Shown here piece by piece: positions 37,866 to 47,054 of a DNA stretch of 64,000 bases. The notes beneath the pieces are model-generated. The model saw only the letters and a list, made by a program, of their open reading frames with translations. It did not search any database and was not told where the DNA came from. Both the position numbers and the translations under genes were made by a program. How positions within the stretch are numbered: the first letter of the stretch is position 1; the number at the start of each line of letters is the position of its first letter. This DNA comes from JAGWBD01 sp965220615 (GTDB taxonomy: Bacteria > Chloroflexota > Anaerolineae > Aggregatilineales > Phototrophicaceae), in assembly GCA_965220615.1 (NCBI GenBank), contig CBDCQL010000002.1, positions 2,232,001 through 2,296,000 on the forward strand, written 5' to 3'.

Positions 37866-38990
37866 ATGGACAATCAACCCTTCGATTACGCCGCGCGCTG
37901 CCAGCGTGTCCGGGAAGGCCTGCGCGCCGCCGGCGCCGACGCCCTGCTTGTCGGCCCTTCCAGCGATATGTTCTACCTGATCGGCCTGAACCGGCCGCAG
38001 TCCGAGCGCCTGACGCTCTTCATCCTGCCCGCTGACGAGGACCAGAGACCGCGCCTGGTCCTGCCCGGTTTCGAGACCGCCCTGGCGGAGCCCCTGGCGC
38101 ACTTCTTCGACCTCATCCCCTGGGAGGAGACCGACAACCCCTTTGAGCTGGTCGCCGCCTCCCTGCCCCGCGCAGGGACGGCAGGGCCGCTGCGCCTGGG
38201 CGTCGCCGACAAGCTTTTCACCCACTTCCTCTACAGCCTGCAGGCCGCCGCGCCGCAGGCCGAGTTCGTGCCGGGCGGCGCCCTGCTCAACCCCATCCGC
38301 ATGGTCAAGGAAGCGCGCGAACTCGACTATCTGACCCAGGCCGGCGCCGCCGCCGACCGCAGCTACATGGCCCTGCTGGAGCTGCCGCTCCTGGGCATGA
38401 GCGAGGCGGAGGTCAAGCAGCAACTGATGGCGCTGCTGCCGCAACACGGTCATGACCCCGGCGCCCCCGCCGGCGCCATCGTCGGCGTCGGCGAAAACGG
38501 CGCGTCGCCGCACCACCACGTCGGCCCGCGCCGTATCGCACAAGGCGATGCCGTCGTCGTCGATTTCGGCAGCGGCGTGAATGGCTACTGGTCCGACATG
38601 ACCCGCAGCTTCCACTTCGGCCCGCCTTCGGACGAATACCGCCGCGTCTACGACGTGGTCAACGAGACCAACCAGGTGGCCTTCGAGGCCGTCCGGCCCG
38701 GCGTCACGGCGGAGTCGATCGATGCCGTCGCCCGCGCGCACATCATCGCCGCCGGCTATGAGGAAGGCATCCTGCACCGCACCGGCCACGGCCTAGGCTT
38801 TGATCTCCACGAAGCGCCCTACATCGTGCAGGGAGACACCACCGTCCTGCAGGAGGGCATGGTCTTCAGCATCGAGCCGGGCATCTACCTGAAGGGCCGC
38901 TTCGGCGTGCGCATCGAGGACATCGTCACCGTGACGGCTGACGGCGCGCGCCGCTTCAACCTCAGCACCCACGACCTGCAGGTCCTGTGA
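37866..38990 (+). CDS. M24 family metallopeptidase (Xaa-Pro/creatinase type), paralog 1
   Basis: A 374-residue pita-bread-fold enzyme. The N-terminal creatinase domain (to about residue 130) contains DMFYLIGLNRPQSERLTLF. In the catalytic domain all five metal ligands are seen: VVVDFGSGVNGYWSDMTRSFH (two Asp), HRTGHGLGFDLHEAPY (His), MVFSIEPGIYL (Glu) and GVRIEDIVTV (Glu). Family members hydrolyse Xaa-Pro peptides or creatine-like C-N bonds. The gene is followed by an overlapping opine-dehydrogenase-like gene. It closely resembles paralog 3 at 48.3 kb in layout (DLLYLIGFTKRPSERLALL). Confidence 0.88.
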   Translation: MDNQPFDYAARCQRVREGLRAAGADALLVGPSSDMFYLIGLNRPQSERLTLFILPADEDQRPRLVLPGFETALAEPLAHFFDLIPWEETDNPFELVAASLPRAGTAGPLRLGVADKLFTHFLYSLQAAAPQAEFVPGGALLNPIRMVKEARELDYLTQAGAAADRSYMALLELPLLGMSEAEVKQQLMALLPQHGHDPGAPAGAIVGVGENGASPHHHVGPRRIAQGDAVVVDFGSGVNGYWSDMTRSFHFGPPSDEYRRVYDVVNETNQVAFEAVRPGVTAESIDAVARAHIIAAGYEEGILHRTGHGLGFDLHEAPYIVQGDTTVLQEGMVFSIEPGIYLKGRFGVRIEDIVTVTADGARRFNLSTHDLQVL

Positions 38991-40081
38991 TCATGGGCGC
39001 CATCGAACGCATCCTGGTCATGGGCGCCGGACCCGGCGGGATGGCGGCCGCTGCCGCCCTCTCCCGCCGCGGCTACCGCGTCCATCTCTACAACCGCACG
39101 CCTGAACGCATCGCCGCCATCCAGGAGCAGGACGGCGTCGAGATTGAGGGGGACCTGGTCGGCGGAGACGAGGCCGGTGATCTGGTGCCCCTGGCCCTCA
39201 TCACCACCGACGTCGCCGCAGCCATGGAGGACATCGAACTAATTCTCATCGCCGTGCCCGCCTACGGGCAACGGGCGATGCTGGAGGTCTGCCTGCCCCA
39301 CGTGCGCAGCGGCCAGATCATCCTGCTGCTCACCGGGTCGGCCGGCTCGCTGGAACTGGCGCCCTTGCTGCGCCAGGCCGGGCACAGCCTCGACGACGTG
39401 CTGCTGGGGGAAACGGTCACCCTGCCGCAGTCGGCGCGCATGGTGGCGCCGGGGAGGCTGCGCATCCGCCTGCCCTCAAACCTGCGCTTCTCCGCCTTCC
39501 CCGGCCGCAACACAGCAGAACTGCATGAACGTTTGGGCGACACGCTGCGCCTGATCCCCAAACCCAACGTGCTGGACCCCGGCCTCAACAACCCCAATTT
39601 CATGATCCACCCCGCGCCGATGCTGCTGAACTACGCCGCCGTCGAGCGCCAGGACGGCTATCTCTCGATCATGAACGAGGGGATGACGCCCGGCGTGTTG
39701 CGCCTGCTGGACGCCGTCGACGAGGAGAAGATGGCCCTGCAGCGCGCGCTGGGGCTGGACGTCGTATACATCGACGACCTTTACCGCGAGACCGGCAGCG
39801 GCCCCCACGTCTACCGCGTCCAGGGCGAGCCCTTCAACCTGCGCGACCGCATCTGGGACCGCTACATCACCGAGGACGTGCCCTACGGCTCGGTGCTCTA
39901 TTCCGCGTTGGGGCGCTTGCTCGACGTGCCGACCCCCGTCAACGACAGCATCAATCACATCTTCTGCGTTACGGAAGAAGTGGACTACTGGGCCACGGGC
40001 CGCAACGCCGAAGCACTGGGCATCGCCGGCATGAATCGCGAGGGCCTGCTGCACTATCTGGAGACAGGCGAACGCCTTTAG
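38987..40081 (+). CDS. NAD(P)-binding octopine/nopaline dehydrogenase-like protein
   Basis: A 364-residue two-domain dehydrogenase. The N-terminal Rossmann fold has GAGPGGMAAAAALSRRGYRVHLYNR (glycine-rich loop, then Arg for NADP preference). The C-terminal domain fits the octopine/nopaline dehydrogenase family: NPNFMIHPAPMLLNYA, then ALGLDVVYIDDLY and a C-terminal helix. The start is GTG at 38987, overlapping the M24 stop, or ATG at 38993. Such enzymes make or oxidise imine-derived N-(carboxyalkyl) amino acids (opines). In this cluster it may act on a product of the NicX/M24 steps; the substrate is unknown. Confidence 0.8.
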   Translation: MIMGAIERILVMGAGPGGMAAAAALSRRGYRVHLYNRTPERIAAIQEQDGVEIEGDLVGGDEAGDLVPLALITTDVAAAMEDIELILIAVPAYGQRAMLEVCLPHVRSGQIILLLTGSAGSLELAPLLRQAGHSLDDVLLGETVTLPQSARMVAPGRLRIRLPSNLRFSAFPGRNTAELHERLGDTLRLIPKPNVLDPGLNNPNFMIHPAPMLLNYAAVERQDGYLSIMNEGMTPGVLRLLDAVDEEKMALQRALGLDVVYIDDLYRETGSGPHVYRVQGEPFNLRDRIWDRYITEDVPYGSVLYSALGRLLDVPTPVNDSINHIFCVTEEVDYWATGRNAEALGIAGMNREGLLHYLETGERL

Positions 40082-40111
40082 GGCGAGCGGTGACAGTCGG
40101 CGCCGTCGCTC

Positions 40112-41158
40112 TCAATCGAGTGTAATGTGCGCCAGGTCCGGGTGAACGAAGCGGCCGTCTTCCGTGATCGGCAAGCCATCCAGCGCGATGCTGTGCGCCA
40201 GGCCGTTGAAGTCGATGTGGGCGACGACGTCGTTCGTGCCGTCGCCGATGTACCAGGAGGTATCGCGCCCAAAGGCGATCTGGAAGACGCCCGGGTAGGA
40301 CTCCGCGTCGCCGATGCCGCCGGTCGGCCCGGCCATCCGGCCCCAGTCGGCGCGCTCGTCGCAGCCCCAGCCGACGTGCGAAATGTGATACGCGCGCTCG
40401 TCGCCCCAGCTGGCGAACCAGTTGCGCAGCAGATGCGCGTCCAGTCCTTCCCCCTCAATGCGGGTGATGATCCCCTCCTCAATGATGAGGTCGATGCGCG
40501 TGGTCGCGTAACGCCGCATCCCGAGAATGATGTCGCCGACGTCGATGACCAGGCGTCCGTTGCTGTTGGGGCGGTTGGCGCCGCCTACGACGACCGCCAC
40601 CGACCAGTGATCCCACTTGCCCGGCTGGTCCGCCGCGCCCCAGAGCCCGAAGGCCTTGCGCCCCGCCGTGTTCAGGACCAGGTCCGTCCCGGCCGGCGAG
40701 GTCGCCCGCAATTCACTTGCCGCGGCCAGCAGGGCCTCGCAGCGCAGCACGCGGTCGCGCAGGGCGGGCAGCGGCCGCAGACGCGAGAGCACGTCCTCCG
40801 GCTGGGTGACCCGCAGGACGCGTACGCCCGCACCCAGCGCGCTGACCCGCATGGGACGGTAGATGCTGGTGCCGATCGATTCCAGGTCCACCACCAGGTC
40901 GACCGCGTGCCAGATGTCCCACACCGGCCCGGAAAGAATGTCGCCGCCTTCCGTGGGCACTTCCAGCTGAAAGACCTCCGCACCAAGGGCCTGCGCCGCG
41001 GCCATGGAAGCCTTGACGTAGTGCATCGGGCTGTGGTGGTCGCTGTAGACCATCACCCGCTCGCCTTCGCGCAGCTGACAAAGCTCCAGCGTGTGCCGGA
41101 AAAGCGGGATCAGGTCCGTCAGCGCCCCGCCGGAATCGCGATACGTCCAGTGAAACAT
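40112..41158 (-). CDS. NicX-like (M29-fold) protein, paralog B
   Basis: A 348-residue paralog on the opposite strand. It keeps the putative ligands as HISHVGWGCDERADW and VAHIDFNG. It starts MFHWTYRDSGGALTDLIPLF, without the LDYSAST opening of paralogs A and C, and is the most diverged of the three. GGGAGG lies 4 bp before the ATG. It is divergent from paralog C, with a shared gap of 107 bp holding overlapping -10 elements for both directions. It stands as a single gene, converging on the opine-dehydrogenase-like gene. Confidence 0.75.
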   Translation of the reverse strand: MFHWTYRDSGGALTDLIPLFRHTLELCQLREGERVMVYSDHHSPMHYVKASMAAAQALGAEVFQLEVPTEGGDILSGPVWDIWHAVDLVVDLESIGTSIYRPMRVSALGAGVRVLRVTQPEDVLSRLRPLPALRDRVLRCEALLAAASELRATSPAGTDLVLNTAGRKAFGLWGAADQPGKWDHWSVAVVVGGANRPNSNGRLVIDVGDIILGMRRYATTRIDLIIEEGIITRIEGEGLDAHLLRNWFASWGDERAYHISHVGWGCDERADWGRMAGPTGGIGDAESYPGVFQIAFGRDTSWYIGDGTNDVVAHIDFNGLAHSIALDGLPITEDGRFVHPDLAHITLD

Positions 41159-41223
41159 AAACCCTCCCCGCGCCCGTCCGCCTCACGGCCGGCGCCACGT
41201 GTTGCGGCCAACTCTTGTGCCTG

Positions 41224-41231
41224 AGTATAGT
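41224..41231. promoter_or_regulatory. Overlapping divergent -10 boxes
   Basis: AGTATAGT provides TATAGT on the plus strand (41226-41231) and TATACT on the minus strand (41224-41229). It could drive both NicX-like genes B (minus) and C (plus), making their expression mutually exclusive or jointly controlled. Confidence 0.4.
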
Positions 41232-41265
41232 CGTTGTGCAGGAGCAGACCACAGGAGCGGCAACC

Positions 41266-42288
41266 GTGAAAAAATTTCCTCTGGATTACAGCGCCTCTAC
41301 CGAGTTGATCCCCCTCTTCAAACGCTCGTTCGAGCTCTGCAACCTGCACGAGGGGGAGACCCTGCTCATCTACAGCGACACGCATACCTCGCCGCATTAC
41401 CCGGCCGCCGCGCTTGGCGCCGCCATCGACCTGGGCGTGGAGGCCTTTCAGGTCACTGTGCCGACCACCGTGCCGGAGAACGACCGCGGCATCATCGCCG
41501 ACATCTGGGCCGGCGTCGACATGGTGATCGACCTCGTCAGCACCGTCGCCCACGCCTATTCGCTGCTCAACGCGGCCGCGCTGGAGAACGGCGGCCGAGT
41601 CCTGCGTTGCGGCCAGCCGCAGGACGTCCTGATGCGCCTGGCGCCCGACCCCGTCATTCGCCGCCGCGCCCTCGCCGGCGCCGACCTGCTGCGCGGGGCG
41701 GAGACGATGCGAGTCACCTCCGCCATGGGCACGGACCTCACCTGCAACGTCAAGGACCGCGTCGTGCTGGGCCTTTACAGCCTCGCCGACGAGCCCGGCC
41801 GCTGGGACAACTGGCCCAGCGGCATGGTCACCGTCGGGCCGGATGAATTCAGCGCCAACGGCGTTCTCGTGCTCGACGTCAACGACGTCATCCTGCGCCT
41901 CGGTCGCTACGTCACCTCGCCGGTGAAAATGACCATCCGCGACGGCCTGATCGTCAAAATCGAGGGCGGCCTGGACGCGCGTTTGCTGGAGGACTGGTTC
42001 TCGGCCTTCAACGACGAGACGGCCTACCGCATCGCCCACATCGGCTGGGGCTGCGAACACCGCGCCGACTGGAACCGCATGGGCGCTTACCTGATGGAAG
42101 GCGCCGTGCAGGACCAGGAGGCCTTCTACGGCAACATGCAGATCGCCTTCGGCGCCAACACCGCCATCTTCCAGGGCCAGAACGTCTCGAAGGCCCACAT
42201 GGATTTCCCCTGCCGCAACAAGAGCATCTGGCTTGACGATTTGCAGGTCATGGAAGCGGGGCAGTTCCTGATCCCCGAACTGCAATGA
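41266..42288 (+). CDS. NicX-like (M29-fold) protein, paralog C
   Basis: A 340-residue paralog beginning KFPLDYSASTELIPLFKRSFELC. The presumed iron ligands are in RIAHIGWGCEHRADW and KAHMDFPC. I use the GTG at 41266, which has AGGAG 8 bp upstream, and not the unsupported more upstream start. It overlaps the aminotransferase gene by 4 bp (ATGA), so it heads a long plus-strand unit that runs through aminotransferase, enolase-type enzyme, LLM flavoprotein, MATE exporter and two M24 enzymes. Function as for paralog A. Confidence 0.75.
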   Translation: MKKFPLDYSASTELIPLFKRSFELCNLHEGETLLIYSDTHTSPHYPAAALGAAIDLGVEAFQVTVPTTVPENDRGIIADIWAGVDMVIDLVSTVAHAYSLLNAAALENGGRVLRCGQPQDVLMRLAPDPVIRRRALAGADLLRGAETMRVTSAMGTDLTCNVKDRVVLGLYSLADEPGRWDNWPSGMVTVGPDEFSANGVLVLDVNDVILRLGRYVTSPVKMTIRDGLIVKIEGGLDARLLEDWFSAFNDETAYRIAHIGWGCEHRADWNRMGAYLMEGAVQDQEAFYGNMQIAFGANTAIFQGQNVSKAHMDFPCRNKSIWLDDLQVMEAGQFLIPELQ

Positions 42289-43475
42289 CGGACAGCGCGC
42301 CGCCCCTGCCTTACCGGCGCCTGAATCCACCGGAGCGCACCCTGCTCGGCCCGGACCTCAGCAACGCCTCGCCGCGCGCGCGTCAGGGACTCATCGGCGT
42401 CCTCGAAGGCGCCAACGACCCGAGCTTCCTCGCCGTGCTGGACGAGGCCATCGCGCGCCTGCGTCAACTCTGGCGCACGGAGAACGAAGACACGTACCTG
42501 GTCCCCGGCTCAGAAGAGACCGCCATCGAGGCGGCCCTGCTGAACGCCCTGCAGCCGGGCGAGACCGCCGTCGTCGCCGTCAGCGGCTTCTTCGGCGAGC
42601 GCCTGGCCGAGGCGGCCGAACGTTGCGGTGCGCAGGTCGTCCGCGTCGCAGCGCCGGCGGGCGAAGCCGTCTCCATGGAAGCGTTGCGGGAGGCCCTCGG
42701 CGCTCAACCGACGCGCCTGCTGGCCGTCCTGCATGGCGAGGGCTCGACCGGCGTCCAGCAGCCATTGACCAGCCTGGGCGCGCTGGCTCGCGAGCACGAT
42801 GCCCTGCTGCTGGTCGATTCGCGCTGGACGATCAGCGCCGTCGACGTGCCCCACGACGAACTGGGCATCGATATCGGCGTCGCCGGCAGCCAGAAAGCCA
42901 TCAGCGCCTACCCCGGCCTGGGCCTGATCACCTTCAGCGCGCGCGCCGCCGCCGTCCACGCCGCCCGCCAAAAGCCGGTCGCCAGCCCCTCGCTGGACCT
43001 GGCGCAACTGCGCCGCTTCCGCGAGGACGAACGCGCCGCCCAGACCATGCCCGCGCCGATCGTCTACGCCCTCACCGAATTGCTGCAACTGATTTCCGAG
43101 CAGGGCATGGACTATCGCGCGGACCGCATGGTGAACCGCCGCGATGCCCTGGTCGCCGCCTTCGCGGAGCTGGATATCTCCGTGTATGCGCAGCCCGAAT
43201 GCCGCCTGCCGACGGTGACCGCCTTCAACGTGCCCGAGGGCGTGGACGCCGCCGCCATCCGCCAAGCCTTGCTGGCCCCCTACCGCATCGACATCGGCGG
43301 CGGCCTGGGCGATCTGCGCGGCCGGGTTTGGCGCGTCGGCATGCTGGGCCATTCCGCCCAGCCGACCTTCCTGCTGGCGCTGGTGACGCTGATGGAAATC
43401 CTGCTGGAGGAGGCCGGGCGCCCGATCCGCGAACGCGGCGCGGCCGCCCGAACCTTGCTGGCTCAACTGGACTGA
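42285..43475 (+). CDS. Class V aminotransferase (alanine-glyoxylate type)
   Basis: A 396-residue PLP enzyme. The PLP lysine is Lys204 in VAGSQKAISAYPG and the pyridine-N aspartate is Asp178 in LLLVDSRWTIS. The pattern ERTLLGPDLSNASPRARQ at the N-terminus and the C-terminal RVWRVGMLGHSA fit the alanine-glyoxylate/serine-pyruvate aminotransferase group. These move an amino group from an amino acid to glyoxylate or pyruvate. Its coupling to NicX-like gene C suggests it uses or supplies an amino compound of the pathway. Confidence 0.88.
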   Translation: MTDSAPPLPYRRLNPPERTLLGPDLSNASPRARQGLIGVLEGANDPSFLAVLDEAIARLRQLWRTENEDTYLVPGSEETAIEAALLNALQPGETAVVAVSGFFGERLAEAAERCGAQVVRVAAPAGEAVSMEALREALGAQPTRLLAVLHGEGSTGVQQPLTSLGALAREHDALLLVDSRWTISAVDVPHDELGIDIGVAGSQKAISAYPGLGLITFSARAAAVHAARQKPVASPSLDLAQLRRFREDERAAQTMPAPIVYALTELLQLISEQGMDYRADRMVNRRDALVAAFAELDISVYAQPECRLPTVTAFNVPEGVDAAAIRQALLAPYRIDIGGGLGDLRGRVWRVGMLGHSAQPTFLLALVTLMEILLEEAGRPIRERGAAARTLLAQLD

Positions 43476-43501
43476 TCCGACACAGAGGGGAAAGGGAATT
43501 C

Positions 43502-44632
43502 ATGAAAATCACGCATGCCGACCTGATTCTGACGAAGGTGCCGACCGTGCGCACGCACCGCATGTCTTTCGCCACCACGCGCCACCAGGAATGTGTCTAC
43601 CTGCGCCTGCATACCGACGAGGGCATCGTCGGCCTCGGCGAAGCGCCGCACATGGCCGGTTTCTCCGGCGCCGGGGAGACGCAACTGACCGTCGCGCTGC
43701 AGCTGCGCGAACGCCTGCTGCCCGCCATTTTCGGCAAGGACCCGCGCGAGATCGAGGCCCGTCAACTGGACATGGACCGCGCGCTGCCCTGGAACCCGCG
43801 CGCCAAGAGCGCCGTCAACATCGCCCTCTACGACATCGTCGGCAAGGCGCTGAACACGCCGGTCTACAACCTGCTCGGCGGCCTCTATCGCGACCGCATC
43901 CCGCTCAGCTGGTCGATTCCGATCACGGACCACGACCACGCCGCCGAAGACGCCGAAACGGCCCTGTCGCGCGGCATCCGCATCCTCAAGATGAAGACCG
44001 GCCACGAAGACCCCGACCACGATATCGAACGCACGCGCCGCGTCCGCAGCGTCGCCGGCGACGAAGTCCGTCTGCGCGCCGACGCCAACCAGGCCTGGGA
44101 CGTCAATACCGCCATCTACGTCATCAACGCCCTCGACGAATGCGGCCTGGAATTCATGGAACAGCCGGTGAAGGCCTGGGACCTCGACGGCATGGCCGAG
44201 GTGCGTCGCGCCACCAACGTTTACATCATGGCGGATGAGGGCGCCAACTCGCCCCGCGACGTCTTTGAGCACGCCAGGATGCGCGCCTGCGACCTGATCA
44301 GCGTCTACATCAACAATGGCGGCGGCATCATCAGCGCCAAAAAGATGGCCATCGTCGCCGAACCGGCCGGGATCGGCTGTTACGTCGGCGGCGCGCTCGA
44401 AGGGGCGATCGCCTCGCGCGCATGCCTGCACTTCGCCGCCTCGACGCCCAACGTGACCTGGGGCTGCGAGATGGGCGGCCAGTTCCTGCTCGAGGCCGAC
44501 CTCAGCGCCGAGCCCGTCCCCTTCGTGGATGGCGCGATGGTGGTGCCGCAAGGGCCTGGTCTCGGCGGGGACCTGGACCCCGATCTGGTCGCGCGCTACC
44601 AGAGCGATTCCTTCGAAGTCCACCCGGCCTGA
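43502..44632 (+). CDS. Enolase superfamily enzyme (mandelate racemase/muconate lactonizing type)
   Basis: A 376-residue protein with the capping N-terminal domain and a (beta/alpha)7-beta barrel. Catalytic and metal residues align with muconate lactonizing enzyme at a constant offset of four: Lys163 and Lys165 (LKMKTG), Asp194 (RADANQAWD), Glu220 (EFMEQP), Asp245 (MADEG). The sixth-strand lysine (Lys273 in MLE) falls at Tyr269 in ISVYINNGGG, so that base is missing. Family reactions include racemisation, epimerisation, dehydration and cycloisomerisation. GGGGAAAGGG lies 6 bp upstream. Its specific reaction is unknown. Confidence 0.85.
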   Translation: MKITHADLILTKVPTVRTHRMSFATTRHQECVYLRLHTDEGIVGLGEAPHMAGFSGAGETQLTVALQLRERLLPAIFGKDPREIEARQLDMDRALPWNPRAKSAVNIALYDIVGKALNTPVYNLLGGLYRDRIPLSWSIPITDHDHAAEDAETALSRGIRILKMKTGHEDPDHDIERTRRVRSVAGDEVRLRADANQAWDVNTAIYVINALDECGLEFMEQPVKAWDLDGMAEVRRATNVYIMADEGANSPRDVFEHARMRACDLISVYINNGGGIISAKKMAIVAEPAGIGCYVGGALEGAIASRACLHFAASTPNVTWGCEMGGQFLLEADLSAEPVPFVDGAMVVPQGPGLGGDLDPDLVARYQSDSFEVHPA

Positions 44633-44665
44633 GTCCCGCCGGATAGCCCCCGAAAGGAGCAGCAG

Positions 44666-45670
44666 ATGCGTTTCGGCTTCGGCTTCGTTCCCTCCCTGCC
44701 ACCGGAGGACAGTCTGCGCGTCGTCCGCCTGGGCGAGCGGCTTGGCTACGAAATGGCCTGGATCCCGGACCAGACTTTCTACCGCGATCCCTTCCTGGTG
44801 ATGGCCCACTGGGCGCAGGCGACGGAGAGCATTCAGTTGATGATCGGCGTCACCAACCCCTATACGCGCCACCCGGCCCAGGTGGCCCGTTCGATCGCCA
44901 CGGTGGACGAAATGAGCGGCGGCCGCGCCAATCTGGGCATCGGCAGCGGTAACCGGCGCGAGCTCCTGCTGCCCATGGGCCATGAGCAGGACGCCGCCGC
45001 GGCCCGCACCCGCGAGATGCTGATTCTCGTGCGCGCCCTGCTGCGTGGCGAGACCCTGCATCACGAGTCCGCCTGGGTCACCGCCAAAGGCCTGCAGCTG
45101 ACCTGGCGGCCGCAGCGCGCCGACGTCCCGATCTACATCGCCGCCCGCGGCGCACGCATGCTGGAAGCGGCCGGCGAACTGGCCGATGGCGGGGCCATCG
45201 GCGCCCTCGTCTCCGAAGACGGGCTGGACTACGCCTTCAGCGCGTTGGAACGGGGCGCGGCCCGCGCCGGCCGCAGCCTGGGCGATTTCGAGATCGTCAG
45301 CTGGGTGACCTGCCGCGTGGTCGATGACGAGGAGGCCGCCCACGAACGCCTCAAACCCTCCGTGGCCCACATCATCGGCGGCGCGCCGCTCTCGCTGCTG
45401 CGGGCCATCGGTATGGAGGAAGGCTACATCGCCGACCTGAAACGCGCCTACGCCGCGGGCGGCCCGGCCGGCGCCGCGCCTCTGGTCACCCGGCGCGAGA
45501 TCGACATGCTCACCATCGTGGGCAGCGCCGCGCGCGTGCGCGAGACCTGCCAGCGCCTGGCGGAGCGCGGCGTCGGGCAAATCGGCATTCTGCTCACCGG
45601 CGCCGATGCCGACAGCAATTGCCAGGTGCTGGAGCGCATCGCCCGCGACGTGATGCCGCACTTCCGCTGA
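44666..45670 (+). CDS. LLM class flavin-dependent oxidoreductase, paralog 1
   Basis: A 334-residue luciferase-like TIM-barrel protein. Motifs include MAWIPDQTFYRDPFL, IQLMIGVTNPYTRHPAQVARS and LGIGSGNRRELLLPMG, typical of the F420-dependent/5,10-methylenetetrahydromethanopterin reductase branch and of FMN monooxygenases. The cofactor (F420 or FMN) cannot be decided by eye. A related gene lies at 49.4 kb on the other strand. AAAGGAG lies about 8 bp before the ATG. It may oxidise or reduce a ring intermediate in the island. Confidence 0.85.
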   Translation: MRFGFGFVPSLPPEDSLRVVRLGERLGYEMAWIPDQTFYRDPFLVMAHWAQATESIQLMIGVTNPYTRHPAQVARSIATVDEMSGGRANLGIGSGNRRELLLPMGHEQDAAAARTREMLILVRALLRGETLHHESAWVTAKGLQLTWRPQRADVPIYIAARGARMLEAAGELADGGAIGALVSEDGLDYAFSALERGAARAGRSLGDFEIVSWVTCRVVDDEEAAHERLKPSVAHIIGGAPLSLLRAIGMEEGYIADLKRAYAAGGPAGAAPLVTRREIDMLTIVGSAARVRETCQRLAERGVGQIGILLTGADADSNCQVLERIARDVMPHFR

Positions 45671-45698
45671 CGCCGCGCGCTTCCGCCGGCGCGGGATC

Positions 45699-47024
45699 GT
45701 GAAAACAGAAAGGCGCGGGGCCACAACGCCGCGCAAAACGCTGTCTCTCGCGCTGCAAATGGCCGCCGAGCAGACGCTGCTCTATGGCGTCGTCCTCTTC
45801 GATGCCGTGCTGGCCGGCCAACTCGGCGTCGACCCGCTGGCCGCGCAGGTCGTCGTCTCCCGCCTGGTGGAAATGAGCGCCGTGCTCTTCCAGGTGACGG
45901 CGATCGGCGGCTCGATCCTGGTGGCCCAGGCGGTCGGCCGCGGCGACGGCCAGGACGCCGGGCTCATCCTGCGCAGCGCCTCGCTGCTCTCCCTGGCCGT
46001 CGGCTTCGCCCTGATGCTGCTGGTGCAGGTCTTCAGCCCGCAACTCATGTCGCTGATGGGCGTCTCCGGCGCAGTCGGGCAACTGGGTACGCCCTACCTG
46101 CGCGCGCTGGCGCTGGCCTTCCCGCTGCAATTCCTGCTCCTGAGCGCCAATGGCTGCCTGCGCGGCGCCGGCGACGCCCGTCGACCGCTGCTGGTGATGG
46201 GCCTGGCCAACGGGCTGCACGTCCTGCTGGCCCTGCTGCTGGTCTTCGCCCTGGGGGCCGGCCTGACGGGCCTGGCGCTGGCCAACGTTCTCAGCCGGGT
46301 CGCCGGCCTGCTCCTGCTGGGCACCTGGCTCTGGCGGGGCGTCGCCGGGCTGCGCTGGCGCGGCTGGCAGACCTCGCGCCGCGCCATGCGGGACCTGCTG
46401 CGCCTGGGTACGCCGGTCGGCCTGGAGCAACTGGCGATACGCGGCGCCCGCCTGGTGCAACTGCGCCTGGTGAGCGAGCTGGGCGTGGCAGCCCTGGCCG
46501 CCTATGCCGTGACCTCCAACACCCTGTCCATTATCCTGATGCTGGGCCTGGGCTTCCTGCTGGCCGCGCTGACCGTCACCGGCCAGCTGACCGGCGCGGC
46601 CCAGACCGCCCGCATCTACCGCAGCGCCCTGCAGCTGCAGCGTCAGGCCTGGCTCGTCATGGGCGGGCTGGCGCTGCTCTTCCTTGCGTGGCCTTCCGTA
46701 ACCCGGCTATTCTCTGGCGATGAACTGGTGCGGGCGGCGGCCCTGCCAGGCCTGCAACTGATCCTGCTGGCGGTGCCGCTGGAGGCCATCAACCAGGTGT
46801 TGACCGGCGCGCTGCGGGGTGCGGGGGATACCCGCTACCCGATGTGGGTGACGATCGTCGGCCACTGGCTGGTCTCCCTGCCGCTGATCGTCCTGTTCAC
46901 GGGCGTCCTGGGTTGGGGGCTGACGGGAGTCTGGGCGGCGATGTTCCTGCAGATCTTTCTGCGGGCGCTGGCGACCGGCGGGCGCTTCTGGCGTCGCTAC
47001 CACCCGAAGTACGCGTCACTGTAA
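45699..47024 (+). CDS. MATE family efflux transporter
   Basis: A 441-residue membrane protein with about 12 helices, in two homologous halves. Typical MATE stretches are QMAAEQTLLYGVVLFDAVLAGQLG at the N-terminus and GTPVGLEQLAIRGARLVQLRLVSELG at the start of the second half. Such proteins export cationic or neutral drugs and metabolites using Na+ or H+ gradients. The start is a GTG at 45699-45701; no strong site is present. Within this cluster it could export a toxic intermediate or a by-product. Confidence 0.9.
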   Translation: MKTERRGATTPRKTLSLALQMAAEQTLLYGVVLFDAVLAGQLGVDPLAAQVVVSRLVEMSAVLFQVTAIGGSILVAQAVGRGDGQDAGLILRSASLLSLAVGFALMLLVQVFSPQLMSLMGVSGAVGQLGTPYLRALALAFPLQFLLLSANGCLRGAGDARRPLLVMGLANGLHVLLALLLVFALGAGLTGLALANVLSRVAGLLLLGTWLWRGVAGLRWRGWQTSRRAMRDLLRLGTPVGLEQLAIRGARLVQLRLVSELGVAALAAYAVTSNTLSIILMLGLGFLLAALTVTGQLTGAAQTARIYRSALQLQRQAWLVMGGLALLFLAWPSVTRLFSGDELVRAAALPGLQLILLAVPLEAINQVLTGALRGAGDTRYPMWVTIVGHWLVSLPLIVLFTGVLGWGLTGVWAAMFLQIFLRALATGGRFWRRYHPKYASL

Positions 47025-47054
47025 GCTGTTTCGAATGAAGAGAGGAGATTCTGC

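Noticed and set aside
43463..45736. 757-residue open frame on the minus strand across the enolase-type and LLM genes
   Set aside because: Antisense shadow of two well-recognised plus-strand genes; no ribosome site and biased composition.
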